Notes: a model not told the origin generated them from the sequence alone. A stretch of 64,000 nt of DNA from Solwaraspora sp. WMMD406 (GCF_029626025.1 NZ_JARUBF010000001.1:5922001-5986000); one strand, 5' to 3'; counted from the first letter of the stretch, positions 17,901-29,524 are shown. Numbers and translations are program-made.

Positions 17901-18750
17901 GGGTCGTGCCGGCGGCGTCCGGGCGGGTGTCGACGGCGAGCAGCACCAGCACCGGCTGGGCGGCGGTCAGGGTGGCGAACCGGGCGGCGGCCAGGCCGGT
18001 GAGCTGGTGGTAGCCGGCGGCGACCAGTGCGGTGGCGGCGAAGGCGGCGGCCGCGTACCGGGCGGCGGGCAGGTCGCCCGCGCCGAACAGGTTGACGTAG
18101 CGGGCCGCGTACCCGTCGAGCAGCACCAGTAGCAGGCCGATCGCGGCGAACGTCTCGGCGGTGCCGCGCAGGCCGCGCCAGTTGGCCAGCGGCGGCAGGG
18201 CGAGCACGACGGCGGTGACGCCGGCCAGGATCGCGGCCCGGCCGCCGACCCCGACGGTGGTCCAGGCGACGGCGGTGAAGACGATCGCGGCGGTGCCGAG
18301 CAGCAGTCCGCCAAGGACGAACAAGACGTTCTGCACGGTACGGATGGACGCCTCCGGCCGCGTCCGAGGTACCGGCGGTACGGGTCCCGGCTGCCCGGCG
18401 ACCGGCGGTACGGGTCCCGGCTGCCCGGCGACCGGCACCGGCACCGGCGGTACCGCAGCCGGCAGCGGTGCCCGTACCCCCGGCCGGGCGGATGCCCGTA
18501 CCGCCGACTGCACCTGCGCCGCCAACTGGTGCCGGCGCTGGCCGACGGCGCGCAACTGCCCACTGAGCGCGAGCCACGCCTGGCGGGCCTGTTCGGTGCG
18601 GGCCGACAGCGCGGCGAGTTCGCCGTCGAGCCGGATCACTTCGGCGGCGATCGGGTCCGGGGCCCGCCCGCAGCCCGGACACGGGGCGGCGAGCGTGGCC
18701 CCGGCGCCACAGACCGGGCAGGGGTAGCGGGGCGCGACGGTGCTGCTCAT
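14929..18750 (-). CDS. SCO7613-type giant polytopic membrane protein
   Basis: 1273 residues. The N-terminus carries a double zinc-ribbon motif (YPCPVCGAG ... APCPGCGRAP), then a coiled-coil-like helix (about 36-85), then a Pro/Val-rich linker containing two near-identical GQPGPVPPV units. The remaining 1100 residues are an almost unbroken series of Ala/Val/Leu-rich membrane helices, probably more than 25, with short polar loops and a basic C-terminus (TYERRRRDVHRLRSAVG). This is the organisation of the SCO7613 C-terminal domain family of actinobacteria, whose function is unknown. It is preceded by a repeat-bearing spacer after cutA. Confidence 0.8.
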   Translation of the reverse strand: MSSTVAPRYPCPVCGAGATLAAPCPGCGRAPDPIAAEVIRLDGELAALSARTEQARQAWLALSGQLRAVGQRRHQLAAQVQSAVRASARPGVRAPLPAAVPPVPVPVAGQPGPVPPVAGQPGPVPPVPRTRPEASIRTVQNVLFVLGGLLLGTAAIVFTAVAWTTVGVGGRAAILAGVTAVVLALPPLANWRGLRGTAETFAAIGLLLVLLDGYAARYVNLFGAGDLPAARYAAAAFAATALVAAGYHQLTGLAAARFATLTAAQPVLVLLAVDTRPDAAGTTLFLLGVAALNLALIVLAAPAWRVLRIAGWALFGLALAAAGIAALVALLLGHPTRLPVLAGVPLLAVVAVAFVAALTTGNRLLVAVSLAAVPPALGLAAVRAGTELWPSLTGLCTALVALGLALAGAAARRRLPATVRLGPWAGAVLVNGVYALITLLVVAAVAVTSVLAARPLWQAGDATRGGAPTIPADWQLPVSVLLISTALAVLMPRIAWSGLFTVGWAALLLAVPAAVPMPWWTVGVLGLVAGVAFAVRAVRAPHLREALPSAGVAVLLTGHAVLVGLGRPIAATAMVGVVVAAGLAVAAIGRRVGSRPGAGAHHEIIGGIGAAVAVVGWPVVVALAVFTADVPAGWPARAAVAAITVLPAALVAVRRWWPGHLVPAATATTLAAVGAGFAPALAGMRFGPAESAGGYAAWAALVVVVAVLSTPTGLLRVRQPQADRSAADPATAGPAAADPATPDPATSGALPAAGLRIERGSLWGLRLMMICGAGLLALPAVASVLPALGAVLLRPYTWVDGVWTGVPVGVGLSPAGALTVPASAAVTLAVLTAGAAALAWWRPVAAPPSPARTRRLALAAIPTGLLTLLVALAAASAPWPIVPALTLLGGLAALVAAARAATVLPVVPVALPLGVLLTVAGLAGALPVQASTLTALALLVAVAAAIGVAGRRAAVRVVGWVAAVAAGTVLAVSSGRAADLPARTTGYAVLAVAALALAVGALLIRYAGPRGAVQTQAQAQARAGRRGESVAVEAAGHAAAVTALLMTIGSARHAAAVCTLWGVALGVRAVAAQLTGATGATGATETTPAAAAVADAAGHRPSLLHRPWVLGVAALAAEIGAWWLLLTTAQVSLTEAYTLPPALAALALGWWALRTHPTWSSWLGYGPGLAAALLPSLGSVLVLDGQPVRRLLLGAGAVAVVLAGAAYRRQAPVVLGGAVLVVVAVRELVAVWDLLPRWSFLAVGGLALITLAVTYERRRRDVHRLRSAVGRMS

Positions 18751-18882
18751 GCCAGCATGATCACCCGGACGGCGGCGGCCGAGACAGAGTGCGGATACTC
18801 AGCTTCGATCGGCCGAACGGACCAGGTACCGGGCCGGGCGGCAGAGCCATCGACCGCTCAACACCGGGTACCGAGTCGGGCA

Positions 18883-18957
18883 GGTACCGGATTGTCCGGG
18901 TACCGGGGCGCCTGGGGTACCGGACCGGCTCGGTACCGGATTGTCCGGGTACCGGGG
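18883..18957. repeat. 26-bp repeat, two copies with 49-bp period
   Basis: GGTACCGGATTGTCCGGGTA plus CCGGGG occurs identically at 18883-18908 and 18932-18957. Shorter GGTACCGG-like pieces continue on both sides, from about 18825 to 18960. The array occupies the spacer between cutA and the giant membrane protein gene. Confidence 0.85.
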
Positions 18958-18966
18958 TCGGCCGGG

Positions 18967-19287
18967 TCAGGGCCGGGTCTGTTCGTGGACCCAGCGGGCG
19001 TAGTCGGGATTGCCGGCTTCGATGACGGCGACGAGAATTTCCGGTACGTCGTACGGGTGCGCGGTCCGCAGATAGGCGACCAGCGGATCGCTGCGGTCGA
19101 TGGCCGTCTTGAACTGGACCGACCACTCCTTGGTCGTCTCCACCCGGCCGTCCCACCAATAGGTGCTGGCCAGTGGTCCACCGACCTGCGCGCAGGCGGC
19201 GAACCGTCCGGCGACCGCCGAGGCGGCCAGCACGTCCGCCACTGATCTGGCATCCACCACCGTCGTGACAATGGAGATTTGTTCCAC
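18967..19287 (-). CDS. cutA: Divalent-cation tolerance protein CutA
   Basis: 106 residues, the standard CutA length. It forms a trimeric ferredoxin-like fold linked to copper tolerance in bacteria. Seen are SIVTTVVDARSVADVLAASAV, RFAACAQVGGPLASTYWWDGRVETTKEWSVQFKTA and PYDVPEILVAVIEAGNPDYARWV, all conserved blocks (C-A-x-V, Y-x-W-x-G, E-x-x-x-x-x-K-T, HPYxxPEI). ATG start at 19287, 10 bases downstream of the end of the acyltransferase gene, so it is probably the last gene of that operon. Confidence 0.92.
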   Translation of the reverse strand: MEQISIVTTVVDARSVADVLAASAVAGRFAACAQVGGPLASTYWWDGRVETTKEWSVQFKTAIDRSDPLVAYLRTAHPYDVPEILVAVIEAGNPDYARWVHEQTRP

Positions 19288-19296
19288 GGGCGAACC

Positions 19297-20355
19297 CTAC
19301 GCCGTGAAGGTGTCCGTGTGGTGCTGCTCGATCCACGCGTCGATCCGGGCCCACCAGTCGAACAGCCACTCGATGCGTTCGTCGCGGCCGGCCGGGATCT
19401 GCTCCGGCGGCACCGACCAGAATCGCATCACGATCCGCTTGTCCATCGGCAGTTCCCGCCACACGTCGGCGATGGTGAGCATCCGGTCCAGGCCGGTATG
19501 CGCCACGAAGATGACGCCGGCGTCCGGGGCGGCGTCGAGGGCCGCCAGCAGGCCGCCGGGGCGGGGCGCGAGCACGTGCCGCATGGCTTGCGCGCGGGCG
19601 GCCATGCCGTGCAGACCGAGCGCGTGCAACCGGTCGATGGCCCGGCTGCGCCGGCCCGGGGTGAAGTTGCCGCCCTCGGGGAAGATGACGAACGCGTCGT
19701 TGGCGTCGAGCCCGGTGGCCAGGTGCGTCACCTGGGCCTCGACCGACTCACCGCCGTTACGGCCGTCACCGCCGTCACCGCCGTCGCGGCCGGCACGGCC
19801 CGGCGCGATGAACCGGTTGGGCAGCCGGTTCAGCAACACGTCGATCGCCGGATCCCACTGCAGGGTGTCCTTGAGCACGATGCGCGGCTCCCGGTCGAAC
19901 CAGTTGACCAGGCCGTGGATCAGGATGAACGAGTCACCCGGTCCGGCGTGCCGGCACACCACCAACTCGGGACGGCCGGGCAGCGCGGTGTCCGGGTCGG
20001 TGCCGACCACCTCGATACGCAGCCGCAGCGCCCAGCGGGCGTGCCAGAAGAAGAACGTCAGGAACCATCCGGTGAGGACGTAGTGCGCCCGTTGGAACGC
20101 CGGTGAGCGGATCTTCCAGCCGCAGCCCGACGACACCCACAGGGCGAACAGGGCGACCAGCGCCGCCGCGTCCCAAAGCAGGTAGACCAGGGCGAGCCAG
20201 AACAGGCGGAGCACCCGCAGCCGGCCGGGCACCAGCAGCGAGGCGGCGGCCACCAGGACCGTCCAGACCGGCAGGGTGGTCACCACCACGACGGCGAGCA
20301 GCAGTACGGCGGGTCCGAACAGGACTCGGCGTACCCACCGGGGTGGCAGTGGCAT
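19297..20355 (-). CDS. PlsC-like membrane acyltransferase
   Basis: 352 residues. The first 130 residues hold three hydrophobic helices. The acyltransferase domain has a variant first motif VVCRHAGPGDSFILIH (HxxxxD), EPRIVLKDTLQWDP, PNRFI and FVIFPEGGNFTPGRRSRAI (the glycerol-phosphate-binding FPEG motif). It therefore probably transfers acyl groups to a lysophospholipid or glycerol-phosphate substrate. A low-complexity insert of GGDGGDG type (about 195-205) separates the motifs. Its start codon overlaps the stop of the patatin gene by one base (TGATG), which suggests translational coupling and joint lipid remodelling. Confidence 0.8.
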   Translation of the reverse strand: MPLPPRWVRRVLFGPAVLLLAVVVVTTLPVWTVLVAAASLLVPGRLRVLRLFWLALVYLLWDAAALVALFALWVSSGCGWKIRSPAFQRAHYVLTGWFLTFFFWHARWALRLRIEVVGTDPDTALPGRPELVVCRHAGPGDSFILIHGLVNWFDREPRIVLKDTLQWDPAIDVLLNRLPNRFIAPGRAGRDGGDGGDGRNGGESVEAQVTHLATGLDANDAFVIFPEGGNFTPGRRSRAIDRLHALGLHGMAARAQAMRHVLAPRPGGLLAALDAAPDAGVIFVAHTGLDRMLTIADVWRELPMDKRIVMRFWSVPPEQIPAGRDERIEWLFDWWARIDAWIEQHHTDTFTA

Positions 20356-21191
20356 CAGCAGCCGGTCACGTTCGTCTTGAGGTACCGCCGCGACGCGGTG
20401 TAGGCGCGGCTGATCCGTCGACCGATCGCGGTCATGTCGCGGTAGGCCCAGGGTGTGTCATCGCGTGGCTCTCCCCCACCGGTCGGCAGCACGTGGACCT
20501 CCACATCGTCGGGCAGCGCCGCAAGTTCGCGGGCGAACCGGTGCCGGCGGGCGATCTCGAACGCGACCTGCGCCACCTCCCAGGGCCGGCGCGGTGGGCT
20601 GAGGGGCCGCTCGATCCGGCCGACCTGCAGGACGAAGACGCGCTTGGCGCCGGCCTCGACGGCCTTGCCGATCGGGATGGAGTTGACGATGCCGCCGTCG
20701 ATGAAATGCTCGCCGTCGATCTCGGTCGGCGGCAGCAGGCCGGGCACCGCCGCCGACGCGAGCACGGCCGGCACCAGCGGTCCGGCGTCGAACCAGTGTT
20801 CGGCGGCCCGTTCGATGCTCGCCGCGCAGCACTGGAACGGTACGGTCAGGTCGGCGAAGGTCGCGGTGTCGGCGAGTTCGCGTTCGAGCAGCCGGCGCAG
20901 CGGGCGCGGCGAGTGCAGATGGGTACGGGCGGCGAACCGGCGCAGTTGGCGGGCCATCGAGTCGCCGTACACCTCGCTGGCCTCCGGGGAGGCCCAGAGC
21001 CGGACCAGTCGCAGGGTGACCGCTTCGGTCGGGTCGGCGGCGACCAGCACCCCGTTGACGGCGCCGATCGACGTGCCGATCACCAGGTCGGGTCGGATAT
21101 CCGACCGAAACAGGGCGCGCAGCATGCCGACCTCGACGGCGCCGAGCACACCGCCGCCGCCGAGCACGAACGCCACCGGGCCGCTGACCAT
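20355..21191 (-). CDS. Patatin-like phospholipase
   Basis: 278 residues. A Ser-Asp dyad lipid hydrolase: the oxyanion loop GGGGVLGAVEVGML, the nucleophile elbow VIGTSIGAVNG (Ser of GTSIG), and the catalytic Asp in FIDGGIVNSIPI (DGG). It resembles the bacterial RssA-type patatin group. An in-frame ATG nine bases further upstream (21200) is possible; 21191 is preferred because AGGA is eight bases away. The gene ends by sharing one base with the start of the acyltransferase, so hydrolysis and re-acylation activities are made together. Confidence 0.85.
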   Translation of the reverse strand: MVSGPVAFVLGGGGVLGAVEVGMLRALFRSDIRPDLVIGTSIGAVNGVLVAADPTEAVTLRLVRLWASPEASEVYGDSMARQLRRFAARTHLHSPRPLRRLLERELADTATFADLTVPFQCCAASIERAAEHWFDAGPLVPAVLASAAVPGLLPPTEIDGEHFIDGGIVNSIPIGKAVEAGAKRVFVLQVGRIERPLSPPRRPWEVAQVAFEIARRHRFARELAALPDDVEVHVLPTGGGEPRDDTPWAYRDMTAIGRRISRAYTASRRYLKTNVTGC

Positions 21192-21314
21192 GGCGTCCAT
21201 CCTGGCACGTCCGGCACGGTGGCTCGGATCACGTCGGCCCGGCCCGGCCCGCCGGGCTCATCTCCCGATAACGGGCGAACCGGTTGCTGCCCGGTATTAG
21301 CAGCTAATAATCAA

Positions 21315-21342
21315 TTGACAGGTATGTCAGCTTAAATAATAA
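21315..21342 (+). promoter_or_regulatory. Candidate promoter in an AT-rich island before the kinase gene
   Basis: A consensus -35 TTGACA (21315-21320) is followed after 16 bases by TAATAA (21337-21342). The surrounding 21299-21358 stretch is exceptionally AT-rich for this window. A second TTGACA is at 21366-21371. The kinase start is about 90 bases downstream. Confidence 0.45.
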
Positions 21343-21430
21343 ATGTTTACCTGTTTAACGTGCCGTTGACAGGACGTGCCAATTCGCGCAGCCTGATACG
21401 ACCTCCACTCCCCAGGCAGGTGCGACAACG

Positions 21431-23005
21431 ATGGCATCGCTGCACGCCGGCGAACTGCTCGCCCGCAGGTACCGTCTCATCGATCGGATCGGTGCCGGCG
21501 GCATGTCCGTCATCTGGCGTGCCCGCGACGAGGTGCTCGACCGGGTGGTCGCGATCAAGGTGCTCGCCGCCTCACTGGCCGCCGACGCCCGGTTCCGCAG
21601 CATGGTCCGGGAAGAAGCCCGGTCCGCCGCCCAACTGATCCACCCGCACGTGACCGCCGTACACGACTACGGCGAGGCGGTCGGCACGGACGGCACCGTC
21701 ACCGCGTTCGTCGTCATGGAACTGCTCGCCGGCGAGGAACTCGACGCCCGGCTGACCGCCGGCCCGCTGCCCTGGCCCGAGGCGGTGGAAGTCTGCGCAC
21801 AGGTGGCGGAGGCGCTCGCCGCCGCGCACCGGCTCGGCATCGTGCACCGCGACGTCACCCCGGCCAACATCATGATGACCGCGGTCGGTGCCAAGGTCCT
21901 CGACTTCGGCATCGCCACTCACGTCGGCGCACCCGACGAGGACGAAGAAGGCGAAACCTTCGGCACCCCCGCGTACGTGGCACCGGAACGCCTCGACGGG
22001 ACACCCGCGCAGCCCGCCACGGACACCTACTCCCTCGGCGTCCTGCTCTACGAGACGCTGACCGGACGGGTCCCGTACCCGGCCGACACCTGGGAGGACC
22101 TGACCCGCGCGCTCGACCACGACATCCCGCCGTTGGCGGTACCCGGACTGCCGGCTCAGGTGGCCGAGATCTGCCTGCGGTGTCTGGCCCGTGACCCCCT
22201 CGACCGGCCGACCGCACACCAGGTCGCTGTGACGCTGCGCGACCAACTGCTGCCGGCCGATCCGCAGGCGGCCACGATGCTCTCCCCGACCATCACCCTG
22301 CCGACGGTACGCGCCGACCGGCCGGCCGCAGTGCCGGCCGGCAGACCCGCCGGGGTGGTCATGGCCACGGAACGGGCACCGGCGGCGAGCGCGCCGGCAG
22401 TGGCCGGCCCGCCCCCACCGACGGCCGAACCGGCAGCCGTACCGAGGGCCGAGCCACCCCACGTCGGGCGACCGCGGTGGCTGTCACCGACGACGGCCGT
22501 CCTCGGCACGCTCGGCGTGCTCGGCGCGGCGGTCGTCGTCGCCGTCCTGCTGGTGCAATCAGGCGACGACCACCCCGCGCCGCTGGCCGGACCGTCGTAC
22601 AGCAGCGCCCCGGTCGCACCCACCGGCCCACCCGCCACGCCACCGCCGACCCCCTCGGCGCAACCGACGGTCGGCCCGACCACCGCCGCCCCGACCACGG
22701 CCGCCCCGACGACCGTGACCACGCCGGCCACCGTACCCACCGTCACCGAGGCGATCAGTCAACTCGGCCAGGTCATCGACGAGGGACTGGCCGAAGGCGC
22801 GATCCGCCGCGACGCCGGCCTCGACCTGCAGAATCTGGTCCGCAACCTGCGGGTGGCGCTGACCAGCGGATCCGTCGACATCGACAGCGAGGTGGACCAC
22901 GTGCGGCAAAAGGTGGCGGTCCGGGCCAACGAGGGCGCGATCACCTACGCGTACGCGGCGGAGCTGGACTCCGCGCTCGACCAGCTGGCCGGTGCCGCGA
23001 CCTGA
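21431..23005 (+). CDS. PknB-like Ser/Thr protein kinase, membrane-anchored
   Basis: 524 residues. The cytosolic kinase domain spans 1-275: Gly loop IGAGGMSVIWRA, VAIKVL (Lys43), MVREEAR (Glu61/62), HRDVTPANIM (139-148), DFG (158-160), GTPAYVAPE and DTYSLGVLLYE. The usual Lys of HRDLKPxN is Thr here, which is seen in some actinobacterial kinases. An Ala/Pro-rich linker leads to one membrane helix (about 350-372, AVLGTLGVLGAAVVVAVLLV), then a Pro/Thr-rich stalk and a helical extracellular domain (about 440-520) without PASTA repeats. It probably senses an outside signal and phosphorylates proteins such as FHA partners. Confidence 0.9.
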   Translation: MASLHAGELLARRYRLIDRIGAGGMSVIWRARDEVLDRVVAIKVLAASLAADARFRSMVREEARSAAQLIHPHVTAVHDYGEAVGTDGTVTAFVVMELLAGEELDARLTAGPLPWPEAVEVCAQVAEALAAAHRLGIVHRDVTPANIMMTAVGAKVLDFGIATHVGAPDEDEEGETFGTPAYVAPERLDGTPAQPATDTYSLGVLLYETLTGRVPYPADTWEDLTRALDHDIPPLAVPGLPAQVAEICLRCLARDPLDRPTAHQVAVTLRDQLLPADPQAATMLSPTITLPTVRADRPAAVPAGRPAGVVMATERAPAASAPAVAGPPPPTAEPAAVPRAEPPHVGRPRWLSPTTAVLGTLGVLGAAVVVAVLLVQSGDDHPAPLAGPSYSSAPVAPTGPPATPPPTPSAQPTVGPTTAAPTTAAPTTVTTPATVPTVTEAISQLGQVIDEGLAEGAIRRDAGLDLQNLVRNLRVALTSGSVDIDSEVDHVRQKVAVRANEGAITYAYAAELDSALDQLAGAAT

Positions 23006-23012
23006 CCCGGCC

Positions 23013-23116
23013 GCCTGACCTGGTGGCTCAGCCTGACCTGGTGGCTCAGCCTGATCCGGCGCTAGCCTGGTCCGGTGCTCAGCCTGATTGGTGGCTCAGC
23101 CTGATCCGGTGGCTCG
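23013..23116. repeat. Degenerate 18-bp tandem repeat
   Basis: GCCTGACCTGGTGGCTCA occurs twice perfectly (23013-23030, 23031-23048) and continues as altered units to 23116, one of them enlarged to 33 bp. The array fills the space between the kinase stop and the convergent ABC ATPase gene and supplies the last codons of the latter (GRATGSG). Confidence 0.85.
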
Positions 23117-24439
23117 ACCGAGTCGGATCCGGTCACCGGACCGGTCGAACAACAACAGCCGGTCGAGATCCACCGCGAGCGTCATCGTGTCGCCCGGTCG
23201 GGGTCGGCCGGGCGCGGGCACCCGGACCACCACGTCGCCGTCGGTGACCGCGCTCACGCCGTCGGCCTCGGGTTCGTACACCGGGTAGAAGCCGTACTCG
23301 GTGCGGGCCGTGGCCGGCGGACCGGCCCGGCGGTGCTGCGGGACGATCCGGGCGATCGCCTGCCGCAGATGATGACCGGTCGGCGGATCCTCGGCCAGCA
23401 GCTCGGCCAGACGCACATCGGGATCGGGCAGGTCGAGACGTGTCTCCGCCCCGGACGTCGGCACACTGCCGGTGTCCACCCGGGCCAGCGACTCGTGGCC
23501 GAGGTTCTCCACGGAACGGACCGTGCCGCGCAACGTGGTCTGCGGCGGTACGGCGGACGTGACGACCGACAAGGCGTCGGCGCGCAGCGCCACCGTGACC
23601 CGCTCGGTGTGATGATCGGCCAGCCCGGCGAGCCGGGCGTCGTCCACCGGCAAGTCGAGCACCTGCGCGCCCAGGTCGACGACCAGCCGCTCCGGCTCGG
23701 CGTACACCGCGCCCTGCAACAGGCTGGTCCTCGGGTTGCCAAGGAAGGCCGCCACGAACACGTTCGCCGGATCACCGTAGACCTCCGCCGGCGGGCCGAT
23801 CTGCTGCAGCCGGCCCCGACGCAGTACGGCGAGCCGGTCGGCCATGGTCAACGCCTCGGTCTGGTCGTGGGTGACGTACACGGTGGTGACGCCGAGCCGA
23901 CGGGCCAGCGCGGTGACGTCGGCCCGCAGTTCCGCCCGCAGACCGGAATCCAAGTTGGACAACGGTTCGTCGAGCAGGAAGGCCTTCGGCTCCCGGACGA
24001 TCGCCCGGGCCATCGCGACCCGCTGCCGCTGCCCCCCGGACAGCGCCGCCGGCAGGCGGTGCAGGTGCTCGACGATGCCGAGCTCGGTGGCGACCTGACG
24101 AATCCGTCGATTCACCGCCGGCCCGTGCCCCATCCGCAACGGGAACGCGATGTTCTGCGCCACGGTCAAATGCGGATACAGGGCGTAGTCCTGGAAGACC
24201 ATCGCGACGCGGCGCTGCTGCGCGGACCGGCCGTCGACCACCTGCCCGTCGATACGCACATGCCCGGAGGTGGGCTCTTCGAGACCGGCCACCAGCCGGA
24301 GGATGGTCGACTTGCCGCACCCCGTCGGCCCCAGCAGGACCAGCAACTGGCCGGACTGGACCGTGATGTCGACCCGGTCCACGGCCACAGTGCCGTCATC
24401 GAAGACCTTGGTCAGCTCCTCGGTGGCGATAGCGACCAT
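23096..24439 (-). CDS. ABC importer ATPase, UgpC/MsmK (CUT1) type
   Basis: 447 residues. The nucleotide-binding domain is complete: LLGPTGCGKSTILRLVAG (Walker A), VFQDYALYPHLTVAQNIAFPL (Q-loop), LSGGQRQRVAMARAIVR (signature), AFLLDEPLSNLDSGLR (Walker B), YVTHDQTEALTMADRL (H-loop). The C-terminal 200 residues form the regulatory MOP/TOBE-like domain typical of sugar ATPases, enlarged by a polar insert around 330-390. No permease or binding protein is adjacent, so it may serve several importers as MsiK does. The start has GGGAGGTG upstream. The last seven residues come from a tandem repeat. Confidence 0.88.
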   Translation of the reverse strand: MVAIATEELTKVFDDGTVAVDRVDITVQSGQLLVLLGPTGCGKSTILRLVAGLEEPTSGHVRIDGQVVDGRSAQQRRVAMVFQDYALYPHLTVAQNIAFPLRMGHGPAVNRRIRQVATELGIVEHLHRLPAALSGGQRQRVAMARAIVREPKAFLLDEPLSNLDSGLRAELRADVTALARRLGVTTVYVTHDQTEALTMADRLAVLRRGRLQQIGPPAEVYGDPANVFVAAFLGNPRTSLLQGAVYAEPERLVVDLGAQVLDLPVDDARLAGLADHHTERVTVALRADALSVVTSAVPPQTTLRGTVRSVENLGHESLARVDTGSVPTSGAETRLDLPDPDVRLAELLAEDPPTGHHLRQAIARIVPQHRRAGPPATARTEYGFYPVYEPEADGVSAVTDGDVVVRVPAPGRPRPGDTMTLAVDLDRLLLFDRSGDRIRLGRATGSG

Positions 24440-24527
24440 GCGATCACCTCCCGCCCCTATCGTCAGGGGCGAACAGGCATCGGCGCCAGTCCCTGTCGGC
24501 AGAAGGTGGACGACGGCCGTCGAGCGG

Positions 24528-25580
24528 TCAGCGCAGCTCCTCCGGCAGGTCGCCGAGGTTGCCGCCGATCAGCCCACCGCCAGCGGAACCAGCCGGCCGG
24601 GACGGCGGTGCCGGCGGCGGCTGCGGTGCCGGCGGCGGCTGCGGTGCCGGCGGGGGGTGATCGACGTGGCGGTCGAGCCATCCGTCGCCGTCGTCGTCGT
24701 AGTGGGTCTGGTCGAAGAAGCCGTCCCCGGTGGTGTCGTAGGAGGCCGATTCGACCAGGCCGTCGGCGTCGGTGTCGTGGCCGACGAAGTCGACCCGCCC
24801 GTCACCGTCGCGGTCGACCAGGATGTCGGCCCCGCCGTCGGCGCGGCCACGCACGATGTGCTGGTCCCAACGCCCGTCGCCGTCGGCGTCGACGCGGGTC
24901 CGGTAGCCCTCCGGCACCGGCGGCTCGGCCGGACCGAACCCATCTGCTGGCGGATCGGCCGGACCCGACCCACCCGCCGGCCACTCGGCCGGACCGAATC
25001 CGCTGGTCGGCACCGACGCCCGGCCCGACCAGGTCGCCGGACCCGGCTCGGTGCCGAACCCGCTGGTCGACGTCGGCGCGGCACCGAACGCCGTGTCGTC
25101 GGGCTGCCGCAGCATCGCGCCGATCTCGGCGCCGAACCCGCCGATGCCGCCACCCCCGCCCCCGCCGCCCCCGCCGGAGCCGCCGGTGGGCATAGGCCCC
25201 GCCGAGGAACCCATCCCGCTCACCGCTGGCGCCGCGCCGAAACCACTGGCGGCCTCCTGCTCCCCCGGGCCGCCCGCCGCCGGGCCCGGCCCCATGCCCT
25301 GCTCGGCCGGTGCCGAGCCCGAGGCGAATCCGCCCAGCCCGTCGAACCCGCCCAGCAGCCCGGTCACCGGACTGAGCAGACCAAAGGCGCTCGACTGGTT
25401 GGCCCGGGTCTCCACCGCGCTCGCGCCGGCACTGGTGGCACCCGACTGGGTCCGCAACAACTCGGCCTCGTCCGCGGTGAGCTGATATCCGGCGAGTACG
25501 GCGTCCGGGTCGGCCGCCAGCGTCGCGGCGAAGCCGGGATCGGTGAGCAGCCTTTCCAACACGGTGTCGAAGTCACTCAT
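24528..25580 (-). CDS. Leader-domain protein with five calcium-loop repeats
   Basis: 350 residues, no Sec signal. Residues 1-45 form a small helical domain, FDTVLERLLTDPGFAATL then DPDAVLAGYQLTADEAELL, like the LigA/Nif11-type segments that serve as leaders of some actinobacterial RiPP precursors. Residues 50-225 are Gly/Ala/Pro-rich with repeated GFGPAE/SGFG units. Residues 231-303 hold five DxDxDGxxD loops (231, 256, 269, 282, 295; the last three exactly 13 residues apart), as in thrombospondin-3/dockerin-type calcium sites. A Pro-rich block of three QPPPAP-type units and a Gly-rich tail follow. It lies in one operon-like run with an M50 protease. Role unknown; processing or export of this protein is inferred. 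Confidence 0.6.
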   Translation of the reverse strand: MSDFDTVLERLLTDPGFAATLAADPDAVLAGYQLTADEAELLRTQSGATSAGASAVETRANQSSAFGLLSPVTGLLGGFDGLGGFASGSAPAEQGMGPGPAAGGPGEQEAASGFGAAPAVSGMGSSAGPMPTGGSGGGGGGGGGGIGGFGAEIGAMLRQPDDTAFGAAPTSTSGFGTEPGPATWSGRASVPTSGFGPAEWPAGGSGPADPPADGFGPAEPPVPEGYRTRVDADGDGRWDQHIVRGRADGGADILVDRDGDGRVDFVGHDTDADGLVESASYDTTGDGFFDQTHYDDDGDGWLDRHVDHPPPAPQPPPAPQPPPAPPSRPAGSAGGGLIGGNLGDLPEELR

Positions 25581-25659
25581 CGTTGAACCCCCTCATCGAT
25601 GATGTCCGACCAGGGTATGCCAACGTCACCAGCTCGGCGGCGGGGCGAGTCAGGGCCGC

Positions 25660-25875
25660 TCAGTCGAGCTCCGGCATCGGCACCGGCTGCGGGCGCGGCC
25701 GGCAGGTCCCGCATTGCAGGGCGTCCTCCACGACCAGCCCTTCCGCCCGGCCCCGGCGCTCCGACCGGTGGACCTCCAGCAGGTACGGCCCGAACCGGGC
25801 GTGGTCCTCGCAGACCCCCCGGCCGCAGAACCGGCACCCGCCCCGGGCCGCCTTCGGGCAGAACCAACACAACAC
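25660..25875 (-). CDS. Small cysteine-rich zinc-finger protein
   Basis: 71 residues with four metal-ligand pairs: CWFC (3-6), CRFC (14-17), CEDH (22-25) and CGTC near residue 55-58. This spacing suggests two zinc sites, like B-box or AN1-type fingers. GTG start at 25875 with GGAG six bases upstream, 18 bases after the stop of the M50 protease gene, so it is probably translated from the same transcript. It precedes the leader-domain protein gene by 80 bases. No family name is assigned; an adaptor role between protease and substrate is only a guess. Confidence 0.65.
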   Translation of the reverse strand: MLCWFCPKAARGGCRFCGRGVCEDHARFGPYLLEVHRSERRGRAEGLVVEDALQCGTCRPRPQPVPMPELD

Positions 25876-25892
25876 TTATATCTCCACTCGGG

Positions 25893-29399
<3,507 letters not shown>

Positions 29400-29524
29400 T
29401 GCCTGCTCCTCCGCGACTGTTCGCGGCTGCAGGTTAGACCGGAACGCCACTCGTACGCGACTGCGGGACCGCTATCGGACAGCATGTCCCGTGGAAATAG
29501 TCTCGTCGATCGACTACGCCGGGG

